Below, piece after piece: positions 53,748-62,493 of a stretch of 64,000 bases of DNA; the stretch's first letter is position 1; each line of letters opens with the position of its first letter. The notes under the pieces are model-generated. The model did not search any database and had not been told where the DNA came from. It saw only the letters and a program-made list of their open reading frames with translations. The translations under genes were made by a program, and so were the position numbers. The DNA lies in contig NC_013943.1 in assembly GCF_000025725.1 (NCBI RefSeq), positions 2,294,001-2,358,000 of the forward strand, written 5' to 3'. The DNA comes from Denitrovibrio acetiphilus DSM 12809 (GTDB lineage Bacteria > Chrysiogenota > Deferribacteres > Deferribacterales > Geovibrionaceae).

Positions 53748-56700
53748 ATGAAATTCAAATCCTTAGTTGTTCAGGGCTTCAAATCATTCGTGGATAAGAC
53801 CGTGATAGAGTTTCCCGGGGGGATAACCTGTGTCATTGGTCCGAACGGGTCAGGAAAGAGCAACATACTTGACGCTATCCGGTGGATATTCGGCGAGCAG
53901 AGCGCCAAAGAACTGCGTGGGGCGGATATGGACGATGTAATATTCGCAGGATCACAGCACAGAAAGCCCACAGGGTTTGCAGAAGTCTCACTCACTCTGT
54001 CTGAATTGCCCGAAAGCCTTACAGCGAAATGGGGTTCATTCAGCGAAATCACAGTCAGCAGAAAGCACTACCGCACAGGCGACAGAGAATACCGCATAAA
54101 CGGCAAAAAGTGCCGCCTTAAAGACATACGCGAAATATTCTATGATTCCGGTATAGGTGCAAGAAGCATCTCTATCATCGAACAGGGAAAAGTCGAAAAG
54201 ATCATCCAGTCTACCCCCGAAGACCTCCGTGCCTTCTTTGAAGAAACCGCCGGCGTCATGCGCTTTAAAGAGCGTAAGAAAGAGGCGGAGAGACGGCTGT
54301 ATCAGACAAAAGATAACCTCAGCCGTGTCACCGACATCATAGCAGAAATACGGGCACAGATGGAGACACTGTCTGTCCAGACCGACCGGGTTAAACGCTA
54401 CAGAGAACTTTCAGCGAAACAGTCAGCACTTTCAAAGTCGGTTATTTTCCATAGATACAGCAAATCATTCAGCGACCTGAAAGAGATAACCGAAACGGTC
54501 AACCAGCTTAAAATCGATCTGTCGGGCTACACAGAGAAATTCACAAAACTCACTAACATAGAAACAGAAATTTCTTCAAAGCTCTCCACCTCCCGAAAGG
54601 AGTACAACAGTAAAAACGAGCTGATTCTTCAGGCTGAAAGTGAATCCGGCAAAACAGAAGCAGATATCCGCCTCCTTGAAAACGAAATAGAAGCAGCAGA
54701 AAAGAGCAAAGACAGCCTCCACGGCGACATTGAGTTTTTACAGAAGAAACTTAACGAACTTACTGAAAGACGTGTGAATGTTCTGGAAAGCAAATCTGAA
54801 CAAACAGAAAAACTGAAGGAAACTGAAGAAAAAATCGATGAATTCAACGAACGCATAGCAGACTATGAAACTATGCGCGAAGACATAAAAGAAGAGATGT
54901 TTGCTCTGGACGACCAATACCTTGAGCTCGCCCAGCGTGCATCAGACACCAGAAACGCCATATTCGAAAACGAAACACTCCTGACACGCTCCGAAAAAGA
55001 TAAAGAAAGACTCCGTAACGAAAAAGAAGAGAGTGAAAAAGACAGTCAGTTCGCCAGAAAAAACATTGAAGACCAGTCATCAGATGTTGACAGACTAACA
55101 CTTGAACTGGAAACAATCGCAGAAACTCTTGAACACTACTCAGACGAGCACTCAGAGCTGCGGGATGAAATATCCGTGATCGAAACAGAACTCAGCGATA
55201 AGCAGATCGAAGTTAAGAGCATAAACAGCCGCATTAAAATGCTGACGCAATCACTGGATGCAGAATCTGCCAGCGACGACATAAAACAGATACTTGAAGC
55301 AACAGGCGGGACATTGCTTCTGCCTAAACTGACAGAAGAACTCACCCGTGAGCTCGGAGACCTTATAATAATTCCTGAAAATGTCAAAACAGACATTGCA
55401 GAGATTCTGCGTGACGTTAAGCAAAGTGTAAGGTTTGTTTATGAAAACGATGTCGATGCACTTATCGACTATGCAGAAAACAACATTGATGCCGGAGAAA
55501 ACATTGTCCGCAACGGCTTTATCCACCGAAAACCGGGAGCAGACGACAAACGGGAAAACGTCATCAGGCTGAAAAAACAGATTGAAGGCTATGAAACAGA
55601 GCTCACAAAAGCACAAAAGGATTGCGAGGAGCTTGAGCAGTCACTGCCGGAACTAACCGAAAAACTTGAGCTTCTGGCGGATAAAAAAGACGAACTCCTT
55701 GAACAGAAACAGACAACAACTCTGGATCTGAAGGACAGAGAAAGAAGCCTGAACGACCTTAAAAGCAGACACGAAAGGCTATCAAAAAGATCATCAATAA
55801 TTGACAGTGAAATACAAAATATAGACAGCGAAATAGAACAAGCAAAAGAAAAGATTGAATACCTGAAAGAACAAAACAAAGAGCTTTCAGTAAGTATTGC
55901 AGCAAAAGAAGAAGAAAAAGATGCAATGCAGAGCAAGCTGGAAGACATCGATAATATGTATGAGGATGTCCGGGATGAACTTTCGGCATATCGTGTTGAA
56001 ATGCGGGGAATTCAGGAGAAGATGAATGCCGTCACAAACGAACTTCACTTCATCGACCGTGACCTTGACGAATCCTCCACTAAACTTACCGCAGCTAAAA
56101 ACAGACTTTCCAAACTCGTCACATCAGACATTGTAACGTTAAAGGATAATCTTGAGAAAAAGCGCATCGATTACCAGAATGTAATTAAAAAGAGACAATC
56201 CCTGAATGATGAAAAACTCCGGCTCGACCACCAGATAGCAGAAATGGAAAAACAGCTTGAAGACTTCGGACGGGATATTGACAAAATGAACCTCCATATT
56301 AAAAGCATCGAAGACGACATCTTTGACGCTGAAAAAAAGATGGAACGCTATCAGACCGAAGTTTCTGCGCAAACAGAAGCTTTTCTTGAGAAATTCAACG
56401 ACGACATAACTTCTTTTGAAATGGATCTGACAGATTTTCAGCCAAATAAAGCGAAAAATGAGCTTTCCACCATCGAGCGTGACATCGAAAGCCTAGGTCC
56501 GCTGAACATGGCAGCAGAGAATGAATATCAGGAAGTTGTCGAAAGAAATGAGTTCCTGTCAGCTCAGAAGGAAGACCTCGAAGGTGCAGTGACATCGATA
56601 TATGAACTTATCCGGGAAATGGATGAAAATACATCAGCACTTTTTCTCGAAACATTCGAAGGGGTTAAAAAGAACTTTTCACGTGTATTTTCAATACTTT

Positions 56701-57083
56701 TCGGAAACGGTAACTGCGACCTTAAACTCAGCGATCCGGATGATATACTCCACAGCGGAGTGGAAATTTTCGTTCAGCCGCCCGGCAAAAAACTTCAAAA
56801 TATGAATCTGCTTTCCGGTGGAGAAAAAGCTATGAGCGCCTGCACCCTGCTGTTTGCTCTCTTTTTATACCGTCCGACACCGTTCTGTTTTCTTGACGAG
56901 ATTGACGCACCACTTGACGATAACAATGTCGAGCGCTTCACCAAAATTGTCAAAACCCTGTCAGCAGACACTCAGTTTGTTATTATCAGTCATAATCAGA
57001 AAACTATGGCTGAGGCAGACTCCATATATGGTGTTACTATGCAGGAACCCGGCGTCTCACGCATCCTCTCCGTCACAATATAG
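53748..57083 (+). CDS. smc: Chromosome segregation ATPase SMC
   Basis: 1111 residues. N-terminal ATPase head with Walker A GPNGSGKSN (near 32-40), long coiled coils about 165-480 and 620-950, a hinge around 490-610 (ILEATGGTLLLPKLTEEL to HRKPG), and a C-terminal head with signature LLSGGEKAMSACTL and Walker B FLDEIDAPLDDNN. Core subunit of the SMC-ScpAB condensin. Slightly shorter than the usual ~1180. No strong ribosome site; divergent from the PAS gene over 130 bases. Confidence 0.97.
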   Translation: MKFKSLVVQGFKSFVDKTVIEFPGGITCVIGPNGSGKSNILDAIRWIFGEQSAKELRGADMDDVIFAGSQHRKPTGFAEVSLTLSELPESLTAKWGSFSEITVSRKHYRTGDREYRINGKKCRLKDIREIFYDSGIGARSISIIEQGKVEKIIQSTPEDLRAFFEETAGVMRFKERKKEAERRLYQTKDNLSRVTDIIAEIRAQMETLSVQTDRVKRYRELSAKQSALSKSVIFHRYSKSFSDLKEITETVNQLKIDLSGYTEKFTKLTNIETEISSKLSTSRKEYNSKNELILQAESESGKTEADIRLLENEIEAAEKSKDSLHGDIEFLQKKLNELTERRVNVLESKSEQTEKLKETEEKIDEFNERIADYETMREDIKEEMFALDDQYLELAQRASDTRNAIFENETLLTRSEKDKERLRNEKEESEKDSQFARKNIEDQSSDVDRLTLELETIAETLEHYSDEHSELRDEISVIETELSDKQIEVKSINSRIKMLTQSLDAESASDDIKQILEATGGTLLLPKLTEELTRELGDLIIIPENVKTDIAEILRDVKQSVRFVYENDVDALIDYAENNIDAGENIVRNGFIHRKPGADDKRENVIRLKKQIEGYETELTKAQKDCEELEQSLPELTEKLELLADKKDELLEQKQTTTLDLKDRERSLNDLKSRHERLSKRSSIIDSEIQNIDSEIEQAKEKIEYLKEQNKELSVSIAAKEEEKDAMQSKLEDIDNMYEDVRDELSAYRVEMRGIQEKMNAVTNELHFIDRDLDESSTKLTAAKNRLSKLVTSDIVTLKDNLEKKRIDYQNVIKKRQSLNDEKLRLDHQIAEMEKQLEDFGRDIDKMNLHIKSIEDDIFDAEKKMERYQTEVSAQTEAFLEKFNDDITSFEMDLTDFQPNKAKNELSTIERDIESLGPLNMAAENEYQEVVERNEFLSAQKEDLEGAVTSIYELIREMDENTSALFLETFEGVKKNFSRVFSILFGNGNCDLKLSDPDDILHSGVEIFVQPPGKKLQNMNLLSGGEKAMSACTLLFALFLYRPTPFCFLDEIDAPLDDNNVERFTKIVKTLSADTQFVIISHNQKTMAEADSIYGVTMQEPGVSRILSVTI

Positions 57084-57418
57084 CCACCGCAAGGTCAGCA
57101 CCTTGAGGCTTATCACTACACTGCAACAATAATCTGCACTGTCTCGTCTTACGGCTCAAGATGTTCGCCTGCCATGCCATAGTAAGTATAGGAAAACAGT
57201 CATTGCAAACACCTTTCCGTCATTGCGAACACAGTGAAGCAATCTTACACCCTCAGCCACACCTCAAAAGTCAAGATTACTTAGCGATACCATTCATCTC
57301 AATAACAACAAAATTAACTGTCGTCACCCCACTTCAAATACCAACGTAATGAAAAGTATTTGACATATGCTGATCTTCAACTAATATCAATTCATTATTA
57401 ATCTTTGAGGGGAAAAAA
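57084..57418. other. Repeat-bearing spacer after smc
   Basis: About 335 bases. Contains an AGGTCAGCACCTT-type hairpin right after the smc stop and a copy of a dispersed repeat (57219-57245) with a direct half-copy GTCATTGCAAACAC at 57199-57212. No gene is supported. Confidence 0.5.
57219..57245 (+). repeat. Dispersed GTCATTGCGA...GAAGCAATCT element, copy A
   Basis: Begins GTCATTGCGA, ends GAAGCAATCT, with a 7-base centre. The same 10-base ends occur inverted at 58043-58075. Elements with these ends are known as dispersed intergenic repeats in many bacterial genomes. Confidence 0.65.
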
Positions 57419-57892
57419 ATGAAAAAAGTTTTTCTTGTATTCATCCTTGTAGTTATTCTCGGAGCCAGTGGTTACTACTACATGTCTAACCAGCCTACGA
57501 AAGTCGCAAGTCCACTGCCTATGCCTGCATTTGGGGAAATAACAGTGGAGCATGCCGCACCTCTTTTTGCCGATGGTCTCCCTTCGGACTACGCTATTGT
57601 AGACGTCAGAACTGCCGAAGAATTTGAAAAAATCCACACAGACAAAACAATCAACATACCTGTTGCCATATTTGAAGATGCAGACGAACCTTGCAAAGAT
57701 ATCATGGCAAAACTCCCGAAAGACAAAAAAATAATATTTGTATGCCCCTTCGGTCCCAGGTCTAAAGACATGTACCAATTCCTCACTGACCCTGTTGAAG
57801 ACCTTGGCTGTGGTATGGCAAAAGAAGGTCTTTATCACCTCTGGGCAAACATTAAGTATAAAAAAAATCACATAGTCATTAAAGGAAAATAG
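57419..57892 (+). CDS. Membrane-anchored or exported rhodanese-domain protein
   Basis: 157 residues. N-terminal hydrophobic segment 4-21, with no clear cleavage site, so anchored or exported. Rhodanese domain about 42-150 with DVRTAEEFEKIH and active loop CPFGPRSK, Cys109 in the persulfide position. Handles sulfane sulfur in the periplasm, partner unknown. GAGGGG six bases before the ATG. Flanked by oppositely oriented copies of a dispersed repeat. Confidence 0.85.
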   Translation: MKKVFLVFILVVILGASGYYYMSNQPTKVASPLPMPAFGEITVEHAAPLFADGLPSDYAIVDVRTAEEFEKIHTDKTINIPVAIFEDADEPCKDIMAKLPKDKKIIFVCPFGPRSKDMYQFLTDPVEDLGCGMAKEGLYHLWANIKYKKNHIVIKGK

Positions 57893-58285
57893 ATTCCCAC
57901 TGGTAAACCCGTGGTTCTATTGCTTTGCGCATGATCAACACACGGAGTTACAACTTCGTTGTCACAGCCAGGGCATATGCAAAATACGTCACTGAGAAGC
58001 CCGCAGGGCTGTGGCAGTCTCTCGACTCGTTAGTTAATTCTGAGATTGCTTCGTCATTACATTCCTCGCAATGACTTATAAGCTCGAAAGCTGTGATTAG
58101 CTCATTCATACACGCATAAATGCGTGGTGTTCTGTCTTCGACCGCATAAATTTATCGACATATCCCATACTGAGGAAGAGCAAAGCTCTGACGTAAGATA
58201 CTTTAACAGTAGCTTAACATTCTCACGCCGCACTCAGGTGCTCCTCAGAGTATTTTTCAGTCCGCTCCCCCTTTTTATATCAACT
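57893..58285. other. Palindrome-rich spacer between rhodanese gene and phage remnant
   Basis: About 390 bases with several short perfect palindromes: CACGCAT-AA-ATGCGTG (58111-58126), AGAGC-AAA-GCTCT near 58177, GTTACAAC/GTTGTCAC near 57948, plus the dispersed repeat copy B. No gene is supported. Looks like decayed mobile or phage DNA. Confidence 0.5.
58043..58075 (-). repeat. Dispersed GTCATTGCGA...GAAGCAATCT element, copy B
   Basis: Minus strand begins GTCATTGCGA and ends GAAGCAATCT with a 13-base centre. Inverted relative to copy A at 57219-57245, about 0.8 kb away. Confidence 0.65.
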
Positions 58286-59392
58286 CTAAATTACCGGTAT
58301 CCCAAACCGCTTTGCAACTTCTTCTTTATTCACCTCAAAGCCAAGCTCAACAGCATCCTTAATAATATCCCAGTCAGCTTCCGCTCTTATGTCCAAAACA
58401 AACTCAGGCGCAGAAACATTACCAAAATTAAGGTCTACGATCCACCGGATAAGTGTTTTCGTAACACGCTCTGCAAGGGCTTTTGCTACCTTATCACTTT
58501 TAACCTGAAGGGTTTCAAGATGCTGCTGGGCTAGGGAATATGAACCGTTTGTAGAGGTATCACTTGTGAGTATCTCCCCTGTAATAGCTTTCGATATTTC
58601 GGTATTACAGATATTTACCAGCTCAGAAAAATCCGCAGAAGTCCCCTTTGTCTCCAACACCTGCACACTATCCACATTTGCAAGAGCCACAGCCGCATCT
58701 GACTGTATATTATAAAGATTCTCTGCCAACTCCTTTGCCCTTGTCCTGCTCTCTGCATCATCTATAGAGTCAAAAAGGGCAAGCACTGTAGGTACTCCAT
58801 ATTTCTCCGCCACGGTCAGCCAGTAGCGAAATCCGGCTTTTTTGAACATCCACGGCCAATAGCATTTAGACAAAACAGGTGTCCCATATGGATTCTCATT
58901 TTTCGGGCTGTTGCGGTGGACAATAAATTTCAATTCCTCCTCCAGTGGAATGCTCACTGCACCGTCCACAAGGGACAATGTACCATCAGATGCAAAAGCA
59001 AACCTGTTTGGTCTTCGTCCCAGTGCCTTCGAGGGGAGCCATTTTCCATCCTTTTCTGCCCAGACAATCTCAACAACACTGAAACCATACTCCACAGCCA
59101 TCATCATATCCTGCAAAAGCTGCTTCACTCCAAGCCCGGTGAGACACTCCTTCACAAAAACTGAAACCTCGCGGGATAATTCGTCAAACCCAGCCGGTCG
59201 CACATCCCACTGCATCCCGAAAACTCTGTCTTTCAACTGTTCCAGCTTTGCATAGATATGAGCATCCTGAAGCATCTCTTCAAATATGCTCATGTTCACC
59301 CCAGTTTTCCCGAAAAGGACATCCGGATTGCTCAGTGTGCCGAATGCTGTTAAGTCTGTATTCTTTGTCAAAACGCTTGTCAGTCTGCTCAT
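58286..59392 (-). CDS. Mu gp29-like portal protein (DUF935), apparently shortened
   Basis: 368 residues. Matches the DUF935 portal family through the N-terminal and middle parts: MLQDAHIYAKLEQLKDRVFGMQWDV, DMMMAVEYGFSVVEIVW, NPYGTPVLSKCYWPWMFKKAGFRYW and the late LAQQHLETLQVKSDK. Mu gp29-type proteins are usually about 450-520 residues, so roughly the last quarter seems missing; the frame ends AKRFGIPVI. Portal proteins form the DNA channel of the phage head. Follows the large terminase by 13 bases, as in Mu (gp28-gp29). Confidence 0.8.
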   Translation of the reverse strand: MSRLTSVLTKNTDLTAFGTLSNPDVLFGKTGVNMSIFEEMLQDAHIYAKLEQLKDRVFGMQWDVRPAGFDELSREVSVFVKECLTGLGVKQLLQDMMMAVEYGFSVVEIVWAEKDGKWLPSKALGRRPNRFAFASDGTLSLVDGAVSIPLEEELKFIVHRNSPKNENPYGTPVLSKCYWPWMFKKAGFRYWLTVAEKYGVPTVLALFDSIDDAESRTRAKELAENLYNIQSDAAVALANVDSVQVLETKGTSADFSELVNICNTEISKAITGEILTSDTSTNGSYSLAQQHLETLQVKSDKVAKALAERVTKTLIRWIVDLNFGNVSAPEFVLDIRAEADWDIIKDAVELGFEVNKEEVAKRFGIPVI

Positions 59393-59405
59393 TTATCTCT
59401 CCTTT

Positions 59406-60806
59406 TTAATATTTTTTAAATATCTGCCCTGTATGGCGCCCCACCCCAGCAAAAGATGCCTGCGGAGTATACCTCTTTTCTGTCTGGCTGAGCGCCTGTG
59501 TCATAGCGTCCACCATGTCATCATTTCTGCCCGACGGAAACAATGCCGCCTCGTCTATAAGTTCTGAGGAGAACTTTGCCCCTCTCTTCAAAAAGACATT
59601 CCCAGCCTCCAGCATGGGAGTCACAGCCACCGCCCGTGACACTTTGCTCCCTTGCGGATTAACAGGTATCAGGCCCTGAATCTCATTTTTCAGAGCAGAG
59701 ATCACAGCAGGTCCATTCGCCTTATCTTCGATATATTTAGCTTTTGCCTGCGGATACTTAGCGGTCATCTCCCGCAGTGCGTGCACAGCAGACATAAAGT
59801 CCATCCGCCCACGCACCTGATCCACAAGATACCTCTGCGCGCCCTTAATTCCCCACACCTGCCCGACCACAAAGTCGGAACCATCTCCACCGGAAAATGT
59901 CATATCCCACGACTGCACCATCTGCTCGAAGTCCGGTACGTCCTCATAAAACCTAAACCAAGACTTTTTGAAAACAGCCCCGTCGTCCGGTGCCGGTCGT
60001 TGCTGATACAGAGCATTCCATACCCTTGTCCCCACAGCGTTTTTAATATTCTGAAGATCATCCAGACTATATTTGCTCTCCCATAAAGGCTCACCCGCAG
60101 AACGAAACTGCTCGTCCACCTCTGCTAGCGCAGGGAAACTCACCACTTCCCACTTGTCTGAGCCATCCTCAAGGAGCCTTCCTGCAAGATCGTCCTCATG
60201 CCAGCGGGTAAGGATAACGACTATCCGCCCTCCTTTTTCGATGCGGGTATAGAGAGTTGACTGATACCAGTCCCACACCTTGTCACGGTAGTTATTAGAA
60301 TCTGCATCCTCCTGATTTTTAAACGGGTCATCCACAATGAGCAGATCCCCGCCCATCCCTGTGATAGAACCGCCGACACCTGCCGCAATGTACCCTCCAC
60401 CAGCCTTTGTTTCCCATCTGTCAGCTGCTTTTGACTTACTGCTGAGACCTGTTCTGAACGTCAGGCTAAATTTCGGGTTTGATACTATGTCCCGAACTTT
60501 CCTTCCGAAGTTCTCTGCGAGACGGGCGCTATAAGACGTTGCTATAACCCGCCTTTCGGGGTTTCTCCCCAAAAACCACGCAGGGAACCGCACAGACGCA
60601 AGCTCACTTTTACCGTGCCGTGGGGGCATAAGAACCATCAGTCTGCCGGACGTGCCGGATTCCAGCTCCATCAGCTTTTCAGCCAATACCCTGTGGTGCC
60701 AGTTGGGGTTGTAGCCCCTGTAGGTCAGTCTCGCAAAATGGAGAAGCCCTTCACGCGCAAGCTTCAGCACGTAAAGCCGTTGAAGCGTCTCTTTACTCAG
60801 ATTCAT
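59406..60806 (-). CDS. Phage terminase large subunit
   Basis: 466 residues, apparently complete. Packaging ATPase: Walker A MPPRHGKSE, Walker B LLIVDDP, motor motif ILTRWHEDDLAGRLL. RNase H-like nuclease: SWDMTFSGGDGSD, YIEDKANGPAV, RNDDMVDAMTQAL, i.e. the three acidic sites. Overlaps the small terminase gene by 14 bases. Intact motifs suggest recent decay of the prophage or retained use. Confidence 0.9.
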   Translation of the reverse strand: MNLSKETLQRLYVLKLAREGLLHFARLTYRGYNPNWHHRVLAEKLMELESGTSGRLMVLMPPRHGKSELASVRFPAWFLGRNPERRVIATSYSARLAENFGRKVRDIVSNPKFSLTFRTGLSSKSKAADRWETKAGGGYIAAGVGGSITGMGGDLLIVDDPFKNQEDADSNNYRDKVWDWYQSTLYTRIEKGGRIVVILTRWHEDDLAGRLLEDGSDKWEVVSFPALAEVDEQFRSAGEPLWESKYSLDDLQNIKNAVGTRVWNALYQQRPAPDDGAVFKKSWFRFYEDVPDFEQMVQSWDMTFSGGDGSDFVVGQVWGIKGAQRYLVDQVRGRMDFMSAVHALREMTAKYPQAKAKYIEDKANGPAVISALKNEIQGLIPVNPQGSKVSRAVAVTPMLEAGNVFLKRGAKFSSELIDEAALFPSGRNDDMVDAMTQALSQTEKRYTPQASFAGVGRHTGQIFKKY

Positions 60807-61242
60807 TTAAAACAGCTTTAATGTCCTCACTGCTTAGGTGTCCGAGTTCCGCAGTGAGCTCTTCTATACCTGAGCTCGCTTGAGTCTCCTCTTTCAGAAG
60901 TTCATCTGGGGACTTACCTATGCATATATCTTTATAGTTTTTCACTGTTTTGGAATGCAGCTCCACATCCCGCAGGCAGTCGCACTCTGAAAGAAGGTTA
61001 TCTGCTTTTCGCAGCCCTTCCATTGTACTGTTGCATATGGCATCCAGCATCTGCACTCTGTGATTTTTCAGTCTGCGCAGTGTCCTGTCAGACTCCGGTC
61101 TTTTCCACCCTTCGCTGTCTGCACGTTTCTTTATCGTCTGCAACATAACCCCGCAGGATTTTGCCAGCTCTGAAAGGTCATACAGCCCCTCTTCATAATC
61201 TCTGCGCATAATAACCCATGACTCTTTTGTAACTCTGCCCAT
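60793..61242 (-). CDS. Phage small terminase-like DNA-binding protein
   Basis: 149 residues. N-terminal helix-turn-helix (YDLSELAKSCGVMLQTIKKRADSEGW), then helices and an acidic tail (IEELTAELGHLSSEDIKAVLNE). This is the layout of Mu-type terminase small subunits (DUF1804/DUF3486 type). ATG 61242 has GGAG six bases upstream; an ATG 33 bases earlier lacks such a site. First gene of the remnant, divergent from the Fic gene at 61401. Confidence 0.7.
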   Translation of the reverse strand: MGRVTKESWVIMRRDYEEGLYDLSELAKSCGVMLQTIKKRADSEGWKRPESDRTLRRLKNHRVQMLDAICNSTMEGLRKADNLLSECDCLRDVELHSKTVKNYKDICIGKSPDELLKEETQASSGIEELTAELGHLSSEDIKAVLNESE

Positions 61243-61325
61243 CAGCATCTCCGTTTTTAAAAGGATTCTACTCATTTTTTTAAATTTATATGTTTAATTA
61301 CGATATGGTTAGAAACTACTCTTGC

Positions 61326-61372
61326 TGAAAACTAATACTTTGGTTTTCAACAGTTAAAAGGTAATATATAAT
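61326..61372 (+). promoter_or_regulatory. Promoter of third Fic gene with overlapping palindrome
   Basis: TTTTCA (61344-61349), 17 bases, perfect TATAAT (61367-61372). The -35 lies in a perfect inverted repeat TGAAAAC (61326-61332)/GTTTTCA (61343-61349). A repressor bound there would block the promoter; the C-terminal HTH of the Fic protein is a candidate. Confidence 0.6.
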
Positions 61373-61400
61373 GTGTTAAACAAGTCAAAATGGTGGTTTT

Positions 61401-62489
61401 ATGATCAGAAAAGTTATTACGGACGTATACGAAAGTATTCATTTCAGCGACAGGTATGACACAGAACAGATAAAACTTCTCACAAAAGAGCTGGATGTGC
61501 GCCACGCTCATTTCAGCGGTTTACCCATCGTTCCCGATGTGAGGGAATTTTTAAACGATGAGCTGCGTATATGTTCTGTATACTCAACCGCCGCCATCGG
61601 CAAACCTGATATGGAGGAAACGGACGTAAGAAACTTTCTGGCAGGCAAACCCCACAGTCTTGACGAAACAAAAGCAAGAATAGTTAATAATATACGCCGT
61701 ACATTTGAGTATGTAGACAAACACAGCAAAAACATTGAGGTAAACCCCGAGAATATACGCAAACTGCACATAATGCTGACCATAGATACCGGCGAGGGGC
61801 TTCCAGGTGTCTACCGCTCTAAAGACCGTACAGAAGTTAATACAGACTACACCCCTCCAAAGGGCTCTCTGGACGAACTCACGAAAGAACTCTGCGGCTG
61901 GTTCACCAGCAAAGATATGGAACAGCACCACCCTGCTGTGCGTGCGTTCCTTGCACATTATCACATAGGGATGCTTCAGCCCTTTATCAACGGTAACGGA
62001 CGTGTGGCAAGAGTTCTTGAAGCGGTACTACTCGAAAATGCAGGCATGTTATACATCCCTCACGTCTTGTCTCAGTATTACAAACGAAACAGAAAAGACT
62101 ACATCAGAGCATACATAAAGAATGAAAAGACGGGCGGTTTTGATATGACTCCGTTTCTTGTGTTCTGTCTGGAAGGTGCTGTGAGAGCATATAAGCTCAT
62201 TACAGATATGACAGTAACAGGGCTTCGTGCCATTAGCGTCCGGGAGCATATCCGCAGGCTGCGCCAAACCAAAAAGGTTACCGAAAGACAGAAAAACCTC
62301 CTTGAAATAATATATCAGTACGATAAACCGTTTGACCTGAATGAACTCCTTACAAACCCTATATTCGCCGGACTCTACAAAAGCGTCACAGAAAATACTG
62401 CCAGAAACGATATCAAAAGGCTGAAAGAGCTTAACCTTATTACACCGGCAGGGAGATATTATACTTTTAACCGCTTTGTGCTGGGCTGA
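61401..62489 (+). CDS. Fic-fold protein lacking catalytic His and inhibitory Glu
   Basis: 362 residues, same layout as the other two Fic proteins with a C-terminal winged helix (ENTARNDIKRLKELNL). The loop reads QPFINGNGRVAR: anion-binding GNGR and the final Arg are kept but the catalytic His is Gln193 (CAG). The inhibitory-helix position reads TAAIGKPD (63-70), with Gly67-Lys68 in place of Glu-Gly/Asn. So it may still bind nucleotide but should not AMPylate by the usual mechanism. GGTGG four bases before the ATG. Its stop is four bases before the ROK kinase start, so the two are co-expressed. Confidence 0.9.
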   Translation: MIRKVITDVYESIHFSDRYDTEQIKLLTKELDVRHAHFSGLPIVPDVREFLNDELRICSVYSTAAIGKPDMEETDVRNFLAGKPHSLDETKARIVNNIRRTFEYVDKHSKNIEVNPENIRKLHIMLTIDTGEGLPGVYRSKDRTEVNTDYTPPKGSLDELTKELCGWFTSKDMEQHHPAVRAFLAHYHIGMLQPFINGNGRVARVLEAVLLENAGMLYIPHVLSQYYKRNRKDYIRAYIKNEKTGGFDMTPFLVFCLEGAVRAYKLITDMTVTGLRAISVREHIRRLRQTKKVTERQKNLLEIIYQYDKPFDLNELLTNPIFAGLYKSVTENTARNDIKRLKELNLITPAGRYYTFNRFVLG

Positions 62490-62493
62490 CAGG

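Larger units (their letters stand above)
58286..61242 (-). mobile_element. Mu-type prophage remnant: terminases and truncated portal
   Basis: Three phage genes in packaging order on the minus strand: small terminase, large terminase, DUF935 portal. No transposase, repressor, head, tail or lysis genes lie on either side; Fic/ROK genes begin at once on the right and repeats on the left. Likely a relic of a Mu-like phage. Confidence 0.75.

Noticed and set aside
58286-61242. Gene transfer agent cluster
   Set aside because: Only terminases and a shortened portal are present; head, tail and regulatory genes are missing.
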